NCBI GenBank assembly: GCA_029553845.1
Contig: JAKPKF010000088.1
Location: 1 to 11,550 of the forward strand
Direction of reading: 5' to 3'
Origin: a bacterium
GTDB taxonomy: Bacteria; Patescibacteria; Dojkabacteria; SC72
Length of the DNA: 11,550 bases
Shown: one piece after another, positions 1-8,399 of the stretch
Numbering within the stretch: position 1 is the stretch's first letter
Layout of the letters: each line of letters begins with the position of its first letter
Notes under the pieces: model-generated
Seen by the model: the letters and a program-made list of their open reading frames with translations, nothing else
What the model was told of the DNA's origin: nothing
Databases searched by the model: none
Program-made: the position numbers and the translations under genes

Positions 1-1
1 A

Positions 2-418
2 GGGGAAATAACTAATATCAATAATTATGTCAGAGCCTTACAAGATATGATTGCCGAGAAAAGAGCATCAGGACAAACAGCTATGAGTCAAGAAGAAGCA
101 AGTATGATAAGAGATGGGTTTAATAGAGCTATGGAAAGAGTACAACAAATAAATGACTTTGCAGTACAGAGTGCGGCTGAAATTAGACAAAATGCCCAAA
201 ACTCACTAAAAGAATCTACAGCATTTATTAACAGCTTACTACAAAAAAATACTATTACTCCCGCAGATATAACACAAGCACCAATAGATTCAGGTTCAAT
301 ATCAAGTGGTGGTACAACCACACTTCCTATTCCTGGAACTTTAACAGAGGAAAAAGATAAAACCTTATCAGATTTACTTTACCCTCTTGGTAGTTACGAC
401 CCTAATTTAGGTTATTAA
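2..418 (+). CDS. C-terminal part of a helical phage structural protein (5' partial)
   Basis: The reading frame is open from the first bases of the window, with no stop upstream of the Met codon at 47. The gene therefore very probably begins outside the window and only its C-terminus is seen. The visible part has a long, charged, Gln/Ala-rich helical stretch (from the Met at 47, about residues 15-70), likely coiled coil. A Ser/Gly/Thr/Pro-rich linker and a short tail ending in a Tyr- and Gly-containing segment follow. No enzymatic motif is visible. It lies 14 bases upstream of the 1321-residue structural protein and on the same strand, so it is probably another virion-interior or scaffold-like protein of the same operon. 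I do not recognise the family; the role is inferred from position only. Translation could start at 47, but no good ribosome binding site precedes that ATG. Confidence 0.75.
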   Translation, partial: GEITNINNYVRALQDMIAEKRASGQTAMSQEEASMIRDGFNRAMERVQQINDFAVQSAAEIRQNAQNSLKESTAFINSLLQKNTITPADITQAPIDSGSISSGGTTTLPIPGTLTEEKDKTLSDLLYPLGSYDPNLGY

Positions 419-424
419 AGGAGG
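417..424 (+). promoter_or_regulatory. Strong Shine-Dalgarno site for the 1321-residue protein
   Basis: AAAGGAGG lies 8 bases upstream of the ATG at 433 and overlaps the TAA stop of the preceding gene. It is a near-perfect match to the 16S anti-SD sequence, fixes the start of the large protein, and shows that the host uses canonical SD initiation. Confidence 0.85.
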
Positions 425-432
425 TAGCTTAA

Positions 433-3400
433 ATGAGCCTACGCTCCTTAATTACCGGATTAAAAGATAACGTAAAAAAAACCTTTAGTGGTGTTGATAC
501 TAACGATTCCCTTGTAAATAAGTTTGCAAGAAGTAAGGCTATGGACAACATGGTTGGTTGGCAACAACTCTTAAGTGATCCCAAGTCTAAAATCAAATTT
601 GGACAAGATTTTAGGTATAACCCACAAGATTCAACAGGAAAAAAAGCATTAAAATTGGGTGGAAATATTGTTAAGAATGTAGGTGAGAGTGTAGTAACAA
701 TGATACCCAAGGTCGGATATGATTTAGGACAGGTTGGTAAGGGTATTGTTACAGGAAAAACGGATGATATACAGTTTTCTTCCGCCCCAGCAATATTTGG
801 GGAAGATTTTGCATCTTATTTTGCAACTGAGGATATGACTCGCAATACCCCAACTATTAGAAAGCCATTTGATACTGTAGGTTACTACAAAGGTCAGGGG
901 AAGTGGAATGTCCCATTTACACAGATAAAACTACCAGAGTTAGGTTTAACTGAAAGCTCAGCATTTGATACCACTAAAAAAGGATTACAAGCATTTGAAG
1001 CCCCATTGGCTGCTTATGGTTTAAGTAATCCAGCAAAGATGTTGGGTATGCTTGGGTTTGGTTCCGGTATTAGTGGTCTTGTTAACTTTGCTTCAAGTGG
1101 AGCTAAAAAAGGTTCTTTTGAAGAGGGGGCTTGGAAAACAGCTTATGATATGGCTCCAACAGTTGCTAAATCATCAGGACTATTAGGCGCAACAGATAAA
1201 ATAACTACTCTTGGTTCTGTACCAATGCAATCATTAACTAATGTTTTGCAAGGTGTTGCCTATGACCAAGTTTCAGGAAGTGAAACAACAGGTGGAAGCA
1301 TCTTTATTGATGCTTTATTCCCTGTAGCCGGTTATTTAAAGACTAAAGCCTTTAATTCTTTTGGTGATGCCGCAAAGAATGTACAGGATAAAATACTTGA
1401 AAGTTTAGGTAAAAAACTCAGAAAATCTGATGGTACATATACAACACTTGCTAAATGGGTAAAAGGTACAAGACCTTATAGAAAAGGCGGCGCTGGAGCT
1501 TTATTTGGGTTTGAAATATACCAAGATGAGAACGGAAATTGGAAAGCGGATTTTAACTCTAAAAAAGCATTGTTAGGTATGGCTGTAATGGTTGGTGATA
1601 CTAAGGCACTAAACAGCATTGATAGTAAATTCTTAGGTGGCACAGATAACGCAGGTAAGAATGAACTTGAAGGTATATTAAAGGCACAAGAGGTTAAAGG
1701 TGGGGATTTAAAGGTTAAAGACGCAGGTAAATCATATATTGAGATGCCTAAAAACAAAGAGGAAGCAGTAAAGAAACTAAAGGCTATACAAGACTATCCC
1801 AATGTTCTAAGAGATTTAGGTTTTGATAAAGACACTATCAACAAAACATCTTATAAGAAGTCTACTAAAATGATGGACGATGTATTAGAAAGTGGTGGTG
1901 GGAGACAGCAAAATATTGATGAGACAACACTAAAGGGAATATTATCAGAGGAAGAAATACCCTCTTTTAAGCAGAAGTGGAATAGTGCTTTTAACAAGAT
2001 AAAAAATACCCCTAAAGAGATACAAAGGTTATTGACAGACACAAGAACTAAAAACCTTGTAGGTAGGGCAGATGCAAATCAATATGCTTTAAAGTTTAAA
2101 GATATTCCCGAAGAGGATGGTTGGAAGATGATTCAGTTTATGCAAAACCCATCACCAGAAACAGCTAAAAGACTAAACTTTGAACCTAATAAATATCAAA
2201 ATGAGATGGCAGAGATAAGAAAGACCTTTGATACTTTAAGACAAGAGGCAATAGATAAAGGAATTGATGTAGGTTATCTTGATAACTACGTTAATCAGGT
2301 ATGGAAAGAAGATGCTGGGGAAATAGCAAGAAGAATGAGCATATCTAAAAACCCATCCTTTGCAAAAGAGAAGAAGTGGCCATCGTATGAAGTGGGAATG
2401 AAGTCAATAAAAGAGAACGGGTTAGGTCTTACACCTAAATATACCCATCCCGCACAGCTTGTAGCACATTATAAATACCAGATGGAAAGAGCTTTAGCAA
2501 ATGTAGAACTTGTTAATGGATTAAAAGACTCTGGTTATATTTTACCTTCAAAAGAGGCTCCAAATGATTGGAAATATCTTGATATTATGGGATTAGGAGA
2601 GGATTTAAGAGCGCCAAATAATATTGCTGATGCAGTAAATACAATGTTTGATAAGGGAAGTGGTGGTTTGATGGAGATACCGGCCAAGATTTCCAAATAT
2701 ATGCAGGATATTACCCTTTCAGGTGGGTACAAACAATTTAATGCATTTACTTTGGGGCAGGTTATCAAAGAAGTTACAAGTGGTAGGGTAAAATCTCCTC
2801 TAAAGGCATTGTTTATGACAGACAGTGGTTTAAAAAACTATGCAGATATTAATGCTAAATACATTAAAATGGCTTCAGAGGAAGGAATAAACACAAGATT
2901 AGCTACAGATTACGACAAGATGTTTGATAATCTAACTGAATCAAAGAGCCTTACTAAAATCATCGGTGAGAAGTGGGATAACTTTATATCAAAACCAACT
3001 TTTCAAAAGTTTATGCCCGTTCTCCAAACAGAGTTTTTTAAAGATGTTTATGAAAAAGGAATAAAAGAAGGACTGTCCCCCGAGCAAGCAAGAAAAATTG
3101 CAGGTGATTCAACAAAGAATTGGTATGGCTTAATCGACAACTTTACAAGGTCAAAGAATGTAGATAACACTTTATCTGCCCTTGTCTTTGCTCCCACATA
3201 CAGAGAATCAATGGTTAACTTTTGGGTTAAGAATCTTCAATCTGTAACTCCTAAGAACATAAGTAACGCAACATTTAAACAAAACAGAAAGTTTTTAGCA
3301 GGAACTGCTGTTACATTTGTACTTTTTGAACTATTAAACAAGCAGTTAACAGGTCATTGGATGCACGAGAATAAAGAAGGAAAGGGAGTTTCTATAGAAG

Positions 3401-4398
3401 TTCCTGTTGGTAAAGAGAGGTCATGGTTTATACCAATTCTCCCAAGTGTCGGCACAGTTCCAAGAAGACTTGTTGAGATGGGAGATGCCTTGGTTAAGGG
3501 AGATACAAGAACAATGATGCAAAAGGCAGGAAGTTTTCTATCTCAACCCGTATCTTTAGGTTCACAGTTGTTATCAAATAGAACCTTTTATGGTGGGCCT
3601 ATCTACGAGGAGGAAGATAACGCTCTTCAAAGATTTGGTAAACTTGGTGGTTATGCGTTAGAGCAATCCTCTCACCCATTTATAGGAGAGCCTTTAGCAG
3701 CAGCACAAGGTAGAAAGACTCCTACAGAGGGTTTATTAGGTATGGCTGAGTTGCCAATATATCCATCTAAATCTTCTAATGCTACACATCTAACCTCTAA
3801 GGAGGCTAAAACTTATAGAGAATTAAATAAATCTGACCCAAAGAAGGCTCAAAAATATTGGGATGAGCAGAAAAACGCATACGATGAAACAAAAGCACGA
3901 GAAAAAGTAAAATCAACTGGTGAACCTATTACTGTAAATGGTAAATACATATACAAAAAAGATGATGGGAAGCTGGGTTCGGTGATATTAGAAAGAGATA
4001 TAACACCCCCTAAACTCACAGGGCAACCACAACTTGATAAAGAAAAAATATCAGATTACAAAACTAAACTATCTAACAGAGCTAATGACATAGTTAAATT
4101 ATATGAGTTAGGTTTACTAACAGAAGAAGAAGCAGAAAAAGAGTTAACAAAGATAATAGAAATTAAAGAATCTTTAAAGACTACAAAATCAAGCAGTGGT
4201 AAGAAAGCTAAAAAGGTAGATTTAGCTAAAATTTCCCAAAACACACTTAAAACTGTTAAGGTATCTTCTAAATCACCTAAGTTTAATACTTTTGAGATAC
4301 TAAGTAACTACAAGAAAACAAAGATGCCAGAGATTAAAACACCAAACTTAAAGGTTATAGATTTTAAAACAGCTAAATTAAAGAAAGGAACAAAATGA
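433..4398 (+). CDS. Large phage structural/DNA-ejection-type protein (1321 aa, possibly LPD38-like)
   Basis: This is by far the largest gene here. Its start is fixed by a strong SD at 417-424. The N-terminal third is Gly/Lys-rich with hydrophobic helices. About residues 540-700 are helical and carry a GYLDNYVNQVWK segment (~614-625), then KKWPSYEVG and a long Tyr/Leu/Ala helix. From memory this pattern recurs in large internal proteins of uncultivated short-tailed phages. About residues 760-950 contain a helical segment with an FAPTYRESMVNFW motif (~919-931), reminiscent of the C-terminal domain of large polyvalent proteins (LPD38-like; family assignment not verified). A single hydrophobic, membrane-like helix lies near 955-972. 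The last ~160 residues are Lys-rich and low in complexity. No lysozyme, transglycosylase or protease motif was evident. Position before adaptor and nozzle genes fits an internal virion protein ejected with DNA. Function is inferred. Confidence 0.7.
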   Translation: MSLRSLITGLKDNVKKTFSGVDTNDSLVNKFARSKAMDNMVGWQQLLSDPKSKIKFGQDFRYNPQDSTGKKALKLGGNIVKNVGESVVTMIPKVGYDLGQVGKGIVTGKTDDIQFSSAPAIFGEDFASYFATEDMTRNTPTIRKPFDTVGYYKGQGKWNVPFTQIKLPELGLTESSAFDTTKKGLQAFEAPLAAYGLSNPAKMLGMLGFGSGISGLVNFASSGAKKGSFEEGAWKTAYDMAPTVAKSSGLLGATDKITTLGSVPMQSLTNVLQGVAYDQVSGSETTGGSIFIDALFPVAGYLKTKAFNSFGDAAKNVQDKILESLGKKLRKSDGTYTTLAKWVKGTRPYRKGGAGALFGFEIYQDENGNWKADFNSKKALLGMAVMVGDTKALNSIDSKFLGGTDNAGKNELEGILKAQEVKGGDLKVKDAGKSYIEMPKNKEEAVKKLKAIQDYPNVLRDLGFDKDTINKTSYKKSTKMMDDVLESGGGRQQNIDETTLKGILSEEEIPSFKQKWNSAFNKIKNTPKEIQRLLTDTRTKNLVGRADANQYALKFKDIPEEDGWKMIQFMQNPSPETAKRLNFEPNKYQNEMAEIRKTFDTLRQEAIDKGIDVGYLDNYVNQVWKEDAGEIARRMSISKNPSFAKEKKWPSYEVGMKSIKENGLGLTPKYTHPAQLVAHYKYQMERALANVELVNGLKDSGYILPSKEAPNDWKYLDIMGLGEDLRAPNNIADAVNTMFDKGSGGLMEIPAKISKYMQDITLSGGYKQFNAFTLGQVIKEVTSGRVKSPLKALFMTDSGLKNYADINAKYIKMASEEGINTRLATDYDKMFDNLTESKSLTKIIGEKWDNFISKPTFQKFMPVLQTEFFKDVYEKGIKEGLSPEQARKIAGDSTKNWYGLIDNFTRSKNVDNTLSALVFAPTYRESMVNFWVKNLQSVTPKNISNATFKQNRKFLAGTAVTFVLFELLNKQLTGHWMHENKEGKGVSIEVPVGKERSWFIPILPSVGTVPRRLVEMGDALVKGDTRTMMQKAGSFLSQPVSLGSQLLSNRTFYGGPIYEEEDNALQRFGKLGGYALEQSSHPFIGEPLAAAQGRKTPTEGLLGMAELPIYPSKSSNATHLTSKEAKTYRELNKSDPKKAQKYWDEQKNAYDETKAREKVKSTGEPITVNGKYIYKKDDGKLGSVILERDITPPKLTGQPQLDKEKISDYKTKLSNRANDIVKLYELGLLTEEEAEKELTKIIEIKESLKTTKSSSGKKAKKVDLAKISQNTLKTVKVSSKSPKFNTFEILSNYKKTKMPEIKTPNLKVIDFKTAKLKKGTK

Positions 4399-5078
4399 TT
4401 TTAACTGAAGCACAAATACAATCAATGTCTCAATCGCTTTACGAGCAAGACCAAGATGTACCCGATTCTACAAGTGAGGATTATCTTGTTAGAAGGTCAA
4501 TCTTAAATGCAGGTATAGGGTTTTGGGAGGTTTATAATGGAACTGATTGGGCATCTTTATATACCACTTTAGCAGAAGGTAGCACGGGTGGTGAGACTAC
4601 AGTTGCAACAAATGATACACAGTCAGATTGCCCTACAGCACTTGTAAGGATAGGTTCATACATAAAACTAACAGATGGTACTGATACAGTATTATATGTA
4701 AGAAAAACACCACAGGAAGCGGCTGATTTAGTGGCTGCAGGTTCAAAGGATAAGTTCTTTTGGATATCAGGAAAGCCGAACGCTTATAAGATAAACTGGA
4801 ACCCAAAGATACCTGAAACCTATAATGGCTGGACAATAGAATATCCTTACTATAAAAGAGCATCACAGTTTTCTGCTACTACCGATGTAGCGGACGCTCC
4901 CGATCATCTGTTCTTAGTACATTACCTTTTATCTTGGTTATACAAAAATGATGACCCGGGTAAGTCAAGAGAGCAGTTTGATATAGCAAATGCTCTTATT
5001 AACAATATGAAAAAGACAAATGATATTTCAATACTTGATTATTTAGATAACGACACGGGAGAAGGTTTTGGACTATGA
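4395..5078 (+). CDS. Putative head-tail adaptor/connector protein
   Basis: This 227-residue protein starts in a 4-base ATGA overlap with the large upstream gene. AAAGG at 4384-4388 gives a good ribosome binding site 6 bases before the ATG. The N-terminal ~55 residues are helical with a DYLVRRSILNAGIGFW segment, of the kind found in connector proteins that begin with helices followed by an Asn- and Trp-containing motif. Residues ~80-160 look beta-rich. Residues ~168-206 form a second helical block (HLFLVHYLLSWLYKNDDPGK, then a DIANALINNMKK helix), which resembles the C-terminal helices of phage adaptor (gp6 or tail-tube A-like) proteins. Placement between the internal protein and the nozzle-like protein is where a short-tailed phage encodes its adaptor. 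A tail-completion or minor head protein is the main alternative. The assignment rests on fold pattern and gene order, not on a diagnostic motif. Confidence 0.55.
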   Translation: MILTEAQIQSMSQSLYEQDQDVPDSTSEDYLVRRSILNAGIGFWEVYNGTDWASLYTTLAEGSTGGETTVATNDTQSDCPTALVRIGSYIKLTDGTDTVLYVRKTPQEAADLVAAGSKDKFFWISGKPNAYKINWNPKIPETYNGWTIEYPYYKRASQFSATTDVADAPDHLFLVHYLLSWLYKNDDPGKSREQFDIANALINNMKKTNDISILDYLDNDTGEGFGL

Positions 5079-7039
5079 GACTCGGAAATTACTCTTATTC
5101 AAAAGTTCAAGAGCTAAACATTCAGGTTGATAGGTTTAATGATGGATTAAACACCATTCAAAGAGCAACAAGAATCAAACCAAGTGAGGCTCACGAACTA
5201 TTAAACCTAATGTTAGTTGATGATGGACTACCCTCACCAAGATGGGGTACTGCTGTATATGGCGGTGCTATAACCGGTGCTTCATCTATTGATGGCTTTG
5301 GTGAGTATGTTAAATCAGATGGGACAAGGGAGCTTATTGTTGTAGGTGGTGGCAAGGTTTGGAGACATACTAAAGCTGATGATACAGAAATAACAGGTGC
5401 TACATTTACAGCAGGTACGAGGGCATATTTCAAACAGATTAAAGGCTATCTATATATCTCAAATGGAACAGACCCTTTGGCAAGATATGATGGTACAAAC
5501 CTAACTACATATACAGAAATAGATGCTCCAACTAATGTTCAGCTTACAGGTGGGGCAGGTGTTACAGGCACGGGTTTTAGCTATTATGCAGTAGTTACAG
5601 CTTTAAATTCAATAGGTGAAACCACAGGAAGTACAGAAGCAACAATCACAACTAAAAGTGCAAGGGCTGATTGGGCAGATGCTAATGAAACAATGACTAT
5701 AAGTTGGACTGCATCACCTGGTGCTACAAGATATCAGGTTTACATTTCAGATGAATCGGGTTATGAGGTATTACTTGCTTCAACTGAAACTACTACCTAT
5801 GTTGATGATAATACTGCAACTCCTAATCCTTATGTTGAAGTACCCGATGCAAACACCACGGGTGGGCCTAAGTTTGGGCCTATGGAACTATCGGGTAATA
5901 GATTATGGGGAACTAAAGACCCAAATAATAAATATAGGGTATATGGAACAGGAACAGGCCCTAATATGGGTGTATTTTCTGATTTTTATGGTGGGTTTTG
6001 GATTGATTTAGAAAAAGGTGGAAGAACCGAACCACAGGTAGTTGTTGATTACAGAGATGGGCAAGGTAATTCTAAGGCTACAGTTCTTTGCACTACACCC
6101 GAAGGAACTGGTGCTATATGGCAGGTACAACTAACCTCTGCAACAGTAGGGGATGTTACTTTTGTTATTCCCTCTGCTTCAAAGGTTGTCGGTTCTTTTG
6201 GTACTTCATCTCCCGCAACAGCAGTTATAGCAGCAAATGATGTCTATTTTTTAAATAAAAAGGGAGTGTTTGTTCTTGGAAATGAGAAGCAGTTTTGGGG
6301 GGTACTCCGAACTAATGAGTTATCAGTAAAGATAAGACCTTATATTGAGGCTATTTCAATGACTAAGATTTCAGGTGCTTGTGCATATTACTATGATGAT
6401 AAAGTCTTTTTCTCAGTGAGTACAAATGGAACTAACAACAATAGAATATTTTACTATGATAGAGAAAACTTGTCTTGGGTAGCCGACTGGTCTGTAGGTG
6501 TTAATCAATTTGGGGAACATACAGACTCAGATGGAGTATCACACTTTTTGGGTGCTTCATCTACTGATGGTTACATTATAGAGTTTTCAGAAAATATACT
6601 TGGAGATAGAGGGGTTGCATTTAAAACAAGATACACAGGCCCACAATTTCCTGTAAGTAAAGATTGGTCTAAGTTTGCAAAATTAAAGAAATTTCATATA
6701 AGACTTGCAGACCCTAAAGGTACAGTTAGTGTATCTCTTATAGGTACAGGAAAATCAAGTTCCTTTTCAACAATAGCAGCTGCAAGTATAACATCAACGA
6801 GTGCGGCAACAGGACTTGGGTTTGACCCTCTTGGGAGTGTAAAACTTGGACTTTCAGAAGGTAGCCCTACAACATTTGCAATAGGAAATACCCAAAGACA
6901 CCTAAGATTAAAATCAAGAGTTAGGGATGTTCAATTAGTAGTTGAAACTACAGGTTTAGAGAATGGTTATACCCTCATGGGATATAAGATAAAAGGTACT
7001 ATTCTCAACGTAAATGAACCAAGTAGCGAAAAAATTTAA
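5075..7039 (+). CDS. Tail nozzle/stabilisation-type beta-propeller protein with FN3-like insert
   Basis: This 654-residue protein overlaps the adaptor gene by ATGA, with GAAGG at 5061-5065 as ribosome binding site. The N-terminus (RFNDGLNTIQRATRIKPSEAH..., then a GLPSPRWGTAVYGG turn, residues ~20-64) matches the usual opening of short-tail nozzle or DNA-stabilisation proteins, in which a Gly-Leu-Asn segment precedes an Arg-Trp-Gly turn. Residues ~85-148 and ~268-515 contain repeated beta-blade-like segments (GYLYISNGTDPLARYDG, DVYFLNKKGVFVLGNE, RIFYYDRENLSWVADW), consistent with a beta-propeller. Residues ~150-258 look like an inserted fibronectin type III-like module (YYAVVTALNSIGE ... TISWTASPGATRYQVYIS). 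The C-terminal ~140 residues are beta-rich with Ser/Thr/Gly runs. In podoviruses such proteins form the distal tail tube and hold DNA in the capsid. The structural class is fairly secure; the exact homologue is not. Confidence 0.65.
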   Translation: MRLGNYSYSKVQELNIQVDRFNDGLNTIQRATRIKPSEAHELLNLMLVDDGLPSPRWGTAVYGGAITGASSIDGFGEYVKSDGTRELIVVGGGKVWRHTKADDTEITGATFTAGTRAYFKQIKGYLYISNGTDPLARYDGTNLTTYTEIDAPTNVQLTGGAGVTGTGFSYYAVVTALNSIGETTGSTEATITTKSARADWADANETMTISWTASPGATRYQVYISDESGYEVLLASTETTTYVDDNTATPNPYVEVPDANTTGGPKFGPMELSGNRLWGTKDPNNKYRVYGTGTGPNMGVFSDFYGGFWIDLEKGGRTEPQVVVDYRDGQGNSKATVLCTTPEGTGAIWQVQLTSATVGDVTFVIPSASKVVGSFGTSSPATAVIAANDVYFLNKKGVFVLGNEKQFWGVLRTNELSVKIRPYIEAISMTKISGACAYYYDDKVFFSVSTNGTNNNRIFYYDRENLSWVADWSVGVNQFGEHTDSDGVSHFLGASSTDGYIIEFSENILGDRGVAFKTRYTGPQFPVSKDWSKFAKLKKFHIRLADPKGTVSVSLIGTGKSSSFSTIAAASITSTSAATGLGFDPLGSVKLGLSEGSPTTFAIGNTQRHLRLKSRVRDVQLVVETTGLENGYTLMGYKIKGTILNVNEPSSEKI

Positions 7040-7058
7040 GGTGTGTTATTAAGTTTAT

Positions 7059-7065
7059 TAAGGAG
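7059..7065 (+). promoter_or_regulatory. Shine-Dalgarno site for the tail fibre gene
   Basis: TAAGGAG sits 5 bases before the ATG at 7071, inside the 31-base gap after the nozzle gene. This is one of the few junctions in the block without an ATGA overlap, so the fibre gene has its own efficient initiation site and is probably not dependent on translational coupling. Confidence 0.8.
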
Positions 7066-7070
7066 AAAGT

Positions 7071-8342
7071 ATGGCAGATAAGTTTAGAAAAGCAAAATCA
7101 AATTTCGCAACGACACTTGTTACAGGTATTGGAACTGGGACAGGTGATACTATTACATTAAATTCAACCACAGGACTTCCAACTGATACAGAGATAACTT
7201 TAACATTTAATCGTGTTACATCAAGTGGAACTGTAAATTCAACGTCTGTAATGGAAAGAATTACAGGTACTATAAGTGGTTCTACCCTTACATCTTATAC
7301 AAGAGGTGTAGACGGGACAACAGAACAATCCCACGCAGGTGGTACAGTTGTTGAGTATGTTCCAAACGCAGCAGATATAAACGATCAGGTTGATGGAATA
7401 CTTGTAGGACATAATCAAGATGGTACACATAAATCAGGTGTAACTTTAGCAAGTCCTGTGCTTACAACACCTCAAATAAACGATACATCCTCAGACCACC
7501 AATATGTTGTAGCTGTTAGTGAGTTAGCAGCAGATAGAACAGTTACACTTCCTCTTTTAACAGGAAATGACGAGTTTGTGTTTAAAGACCATACTCAGAC
7601 TTTAACTAATAAAACCTTAATTTCACCAGTTATAACTACGTCGTTTGATGGGTGGGTAGCTTTAGGTGCTGCAACTTACGAAGCGTCTGATGACCCAACA
7701 TATACATTGTCTTTTGCTTCTGATATGACAGGTGTTTTATCAGTAGGTATGCGAATGAAAGTAACAGACTCAACAGTACAGTATTTTATAATTACAGGAG
7801 TTGGTGCTTATAGTGGTGGTAAAACAATCATAACTTTATATGGTGGTACAGATTACAACTTAAGTGGGGGTGCTTTAACTTCCGCTTATTATTCAGTACA
7901 TAAAGCACCTTTTGGATTTCCACTAACTCCTGAAAAGTGGTCTGTTATAGTTTCTGATGTAGAAAATAGAAGTCAAGCATCTGCAACAATACATCAATGG
8001 TATAACTTAGGTAGTATATCTATAAATATACCTATTGGTGTTTGGTACTTATCTTACGATGTTCTTTTTAGACTTTCTTATACAGGAGCGGCAGGTTCTA
8101 TGCAGGGAGCTGTTACTTTATCAACAGCAAACAACTCTGAAAGTGATACCTCACTTACTTGTTATTATTATAGAGACTCAATTAAAGCGTTTACTGAACC
8201 AACACATAAAGAAAAACTTTTAACTCTTACATCAAAATCCACATATTATTTGAATGGAAGAAGTATGCAACATGCGGATGCAGTTTGGTTTCAAAACGAA
8301 TCTTCTGCAGCTGTAATTATGGCAGTATGTGCTTATTTATAA
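7071..8342 (+). CDS. Tail fibre / receptor-binding protein
   Basis: This 423-residue protein is rich in Thr, Ser, Gly and beta-strand patterns and has no helical domain. The N-terminal ~110 residues (with SYTRGVDGTTEQSHAGGTVVE at ~75-95) resemble the virion-attachment module of many tail fibres. An HNQDGTHK segment (114-121) is followed by two related linker motifs, SPVLTTPQIND (128-138) and TLTNKTLISPVITT (177-190), typical of fibre shafts. From ~194 a conserved-looking module begins (GWVALGAATYEASDDP ... LYGGTDYNLSGG ... YYSVHKAPFGFPLTPEKW, ending ~290). I have seen this type in fibre proteins of low-GC Gram-positive phages and prophages. Residues ~291-423 form a final beta-sandwich-like domain, the likely receptor-binding tip. 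Position directly before the lysis genes supports a host-recognition protein. The receptor cannot be predicted. Confidence 0.75.
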   Translation: MADKFRKAKSNFATTLVTGIGTGTGDTITLNSTTGLPTDTEITLTFNRVTSSGTVNSTSVMERITGTISGSTLTSYTRGVDGTTEQSHAGGTVVEYVPNAADINDQVDGILVGHNQDGTHKSGVTLASPVLTTPQINDTSSDHQYVVAVSELAADRTVTLPLLTGNDEFVFKDHTQTLTNKTLISPVITTSFDGWVALGAATYEASDDPTYTLSFASDMTGVLSVGMRMKVTDSTVQYFIITGVGAYSGGKTIITLYGGTDYNLSGGALTSAYYSVHKAPFGFPLTPEKWSVIVSDVENRSQASATIHQWYNLGSISINIPIGVWYLSYDVLFRLSYTGAAGSMQGAVTLSTANNSESDTSLTCYYYRDSIKAFTEPTHKEKLLTLTSKSTYYLNGRSMQHADAVWFQNESSAAVIMAVCAYL

Positions 8343-8347
8343 AAGGA
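8341..8347 (+). promoter_or_regulatory. Shine-Dalgarno site serving a six-codon mini-ORF
   Basis: AAAAGGA overlaps the TAA stop of the tail fibre gene and lies 8 bases before an ATG at 8356. It is the only good ribosome binding site upstream of the lysis genes, yet the ATG it serves opens a frame of just six codons. The first real lysis gene (ATG at 8396) has no recognisable SD of its own. Confidence 0.6.
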
Positions 8348-8355
8348 AATAAAAA

Positions 8356-8399
8356 ATGGCAGAGTATAACCTATGAAAGACTACTTATCAAAACCATGA
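8356..8399 (+). other. Two-step mini-ORF leader (MAEYNL then MKDYLSKP) feeding the lysis genes
   Basis: An ATG at 8356, behind a good SD, encodes MAEYNL and stops at the TGA at 8374-8376. That stop overlaps an ATG at 8373 which encodes MKDYLSKP and stops at 8397-8399. This second stop overlaps the ATG at 8396 of the next gene. Both overlaps are ATGA, the same geometry as at the real gene junctions in this block. The arrangement is directly visible. Its meaning, a reinitiation cascade limiting lysis-gene expression, is inference. Remnants of a frameshifted leader or gene, or coincidence, are alternatives. Confidence 0.45.

Noticed and set aside
5721..6011. Second + strand frame inside the nozzle-type gene.
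   Set aside because: It is fully contained in the 654-residue gene. Its product is a Met/Leu-rich string typical of an out-of-frame reading of AT-rich DNA.
8285..8395. Upstream in-frame TTG extension of the XhlA-like gene (131 residues in total).
   Set aside because: It would overlap the tail fibre gene by 58 bases, has no ribosome binding site, and its added residues (Cys-rich, non-heptad) do not fit the coiled-coil/TM architecture. The ATGA-coupled ATG at 8396 fits the local pattern better.
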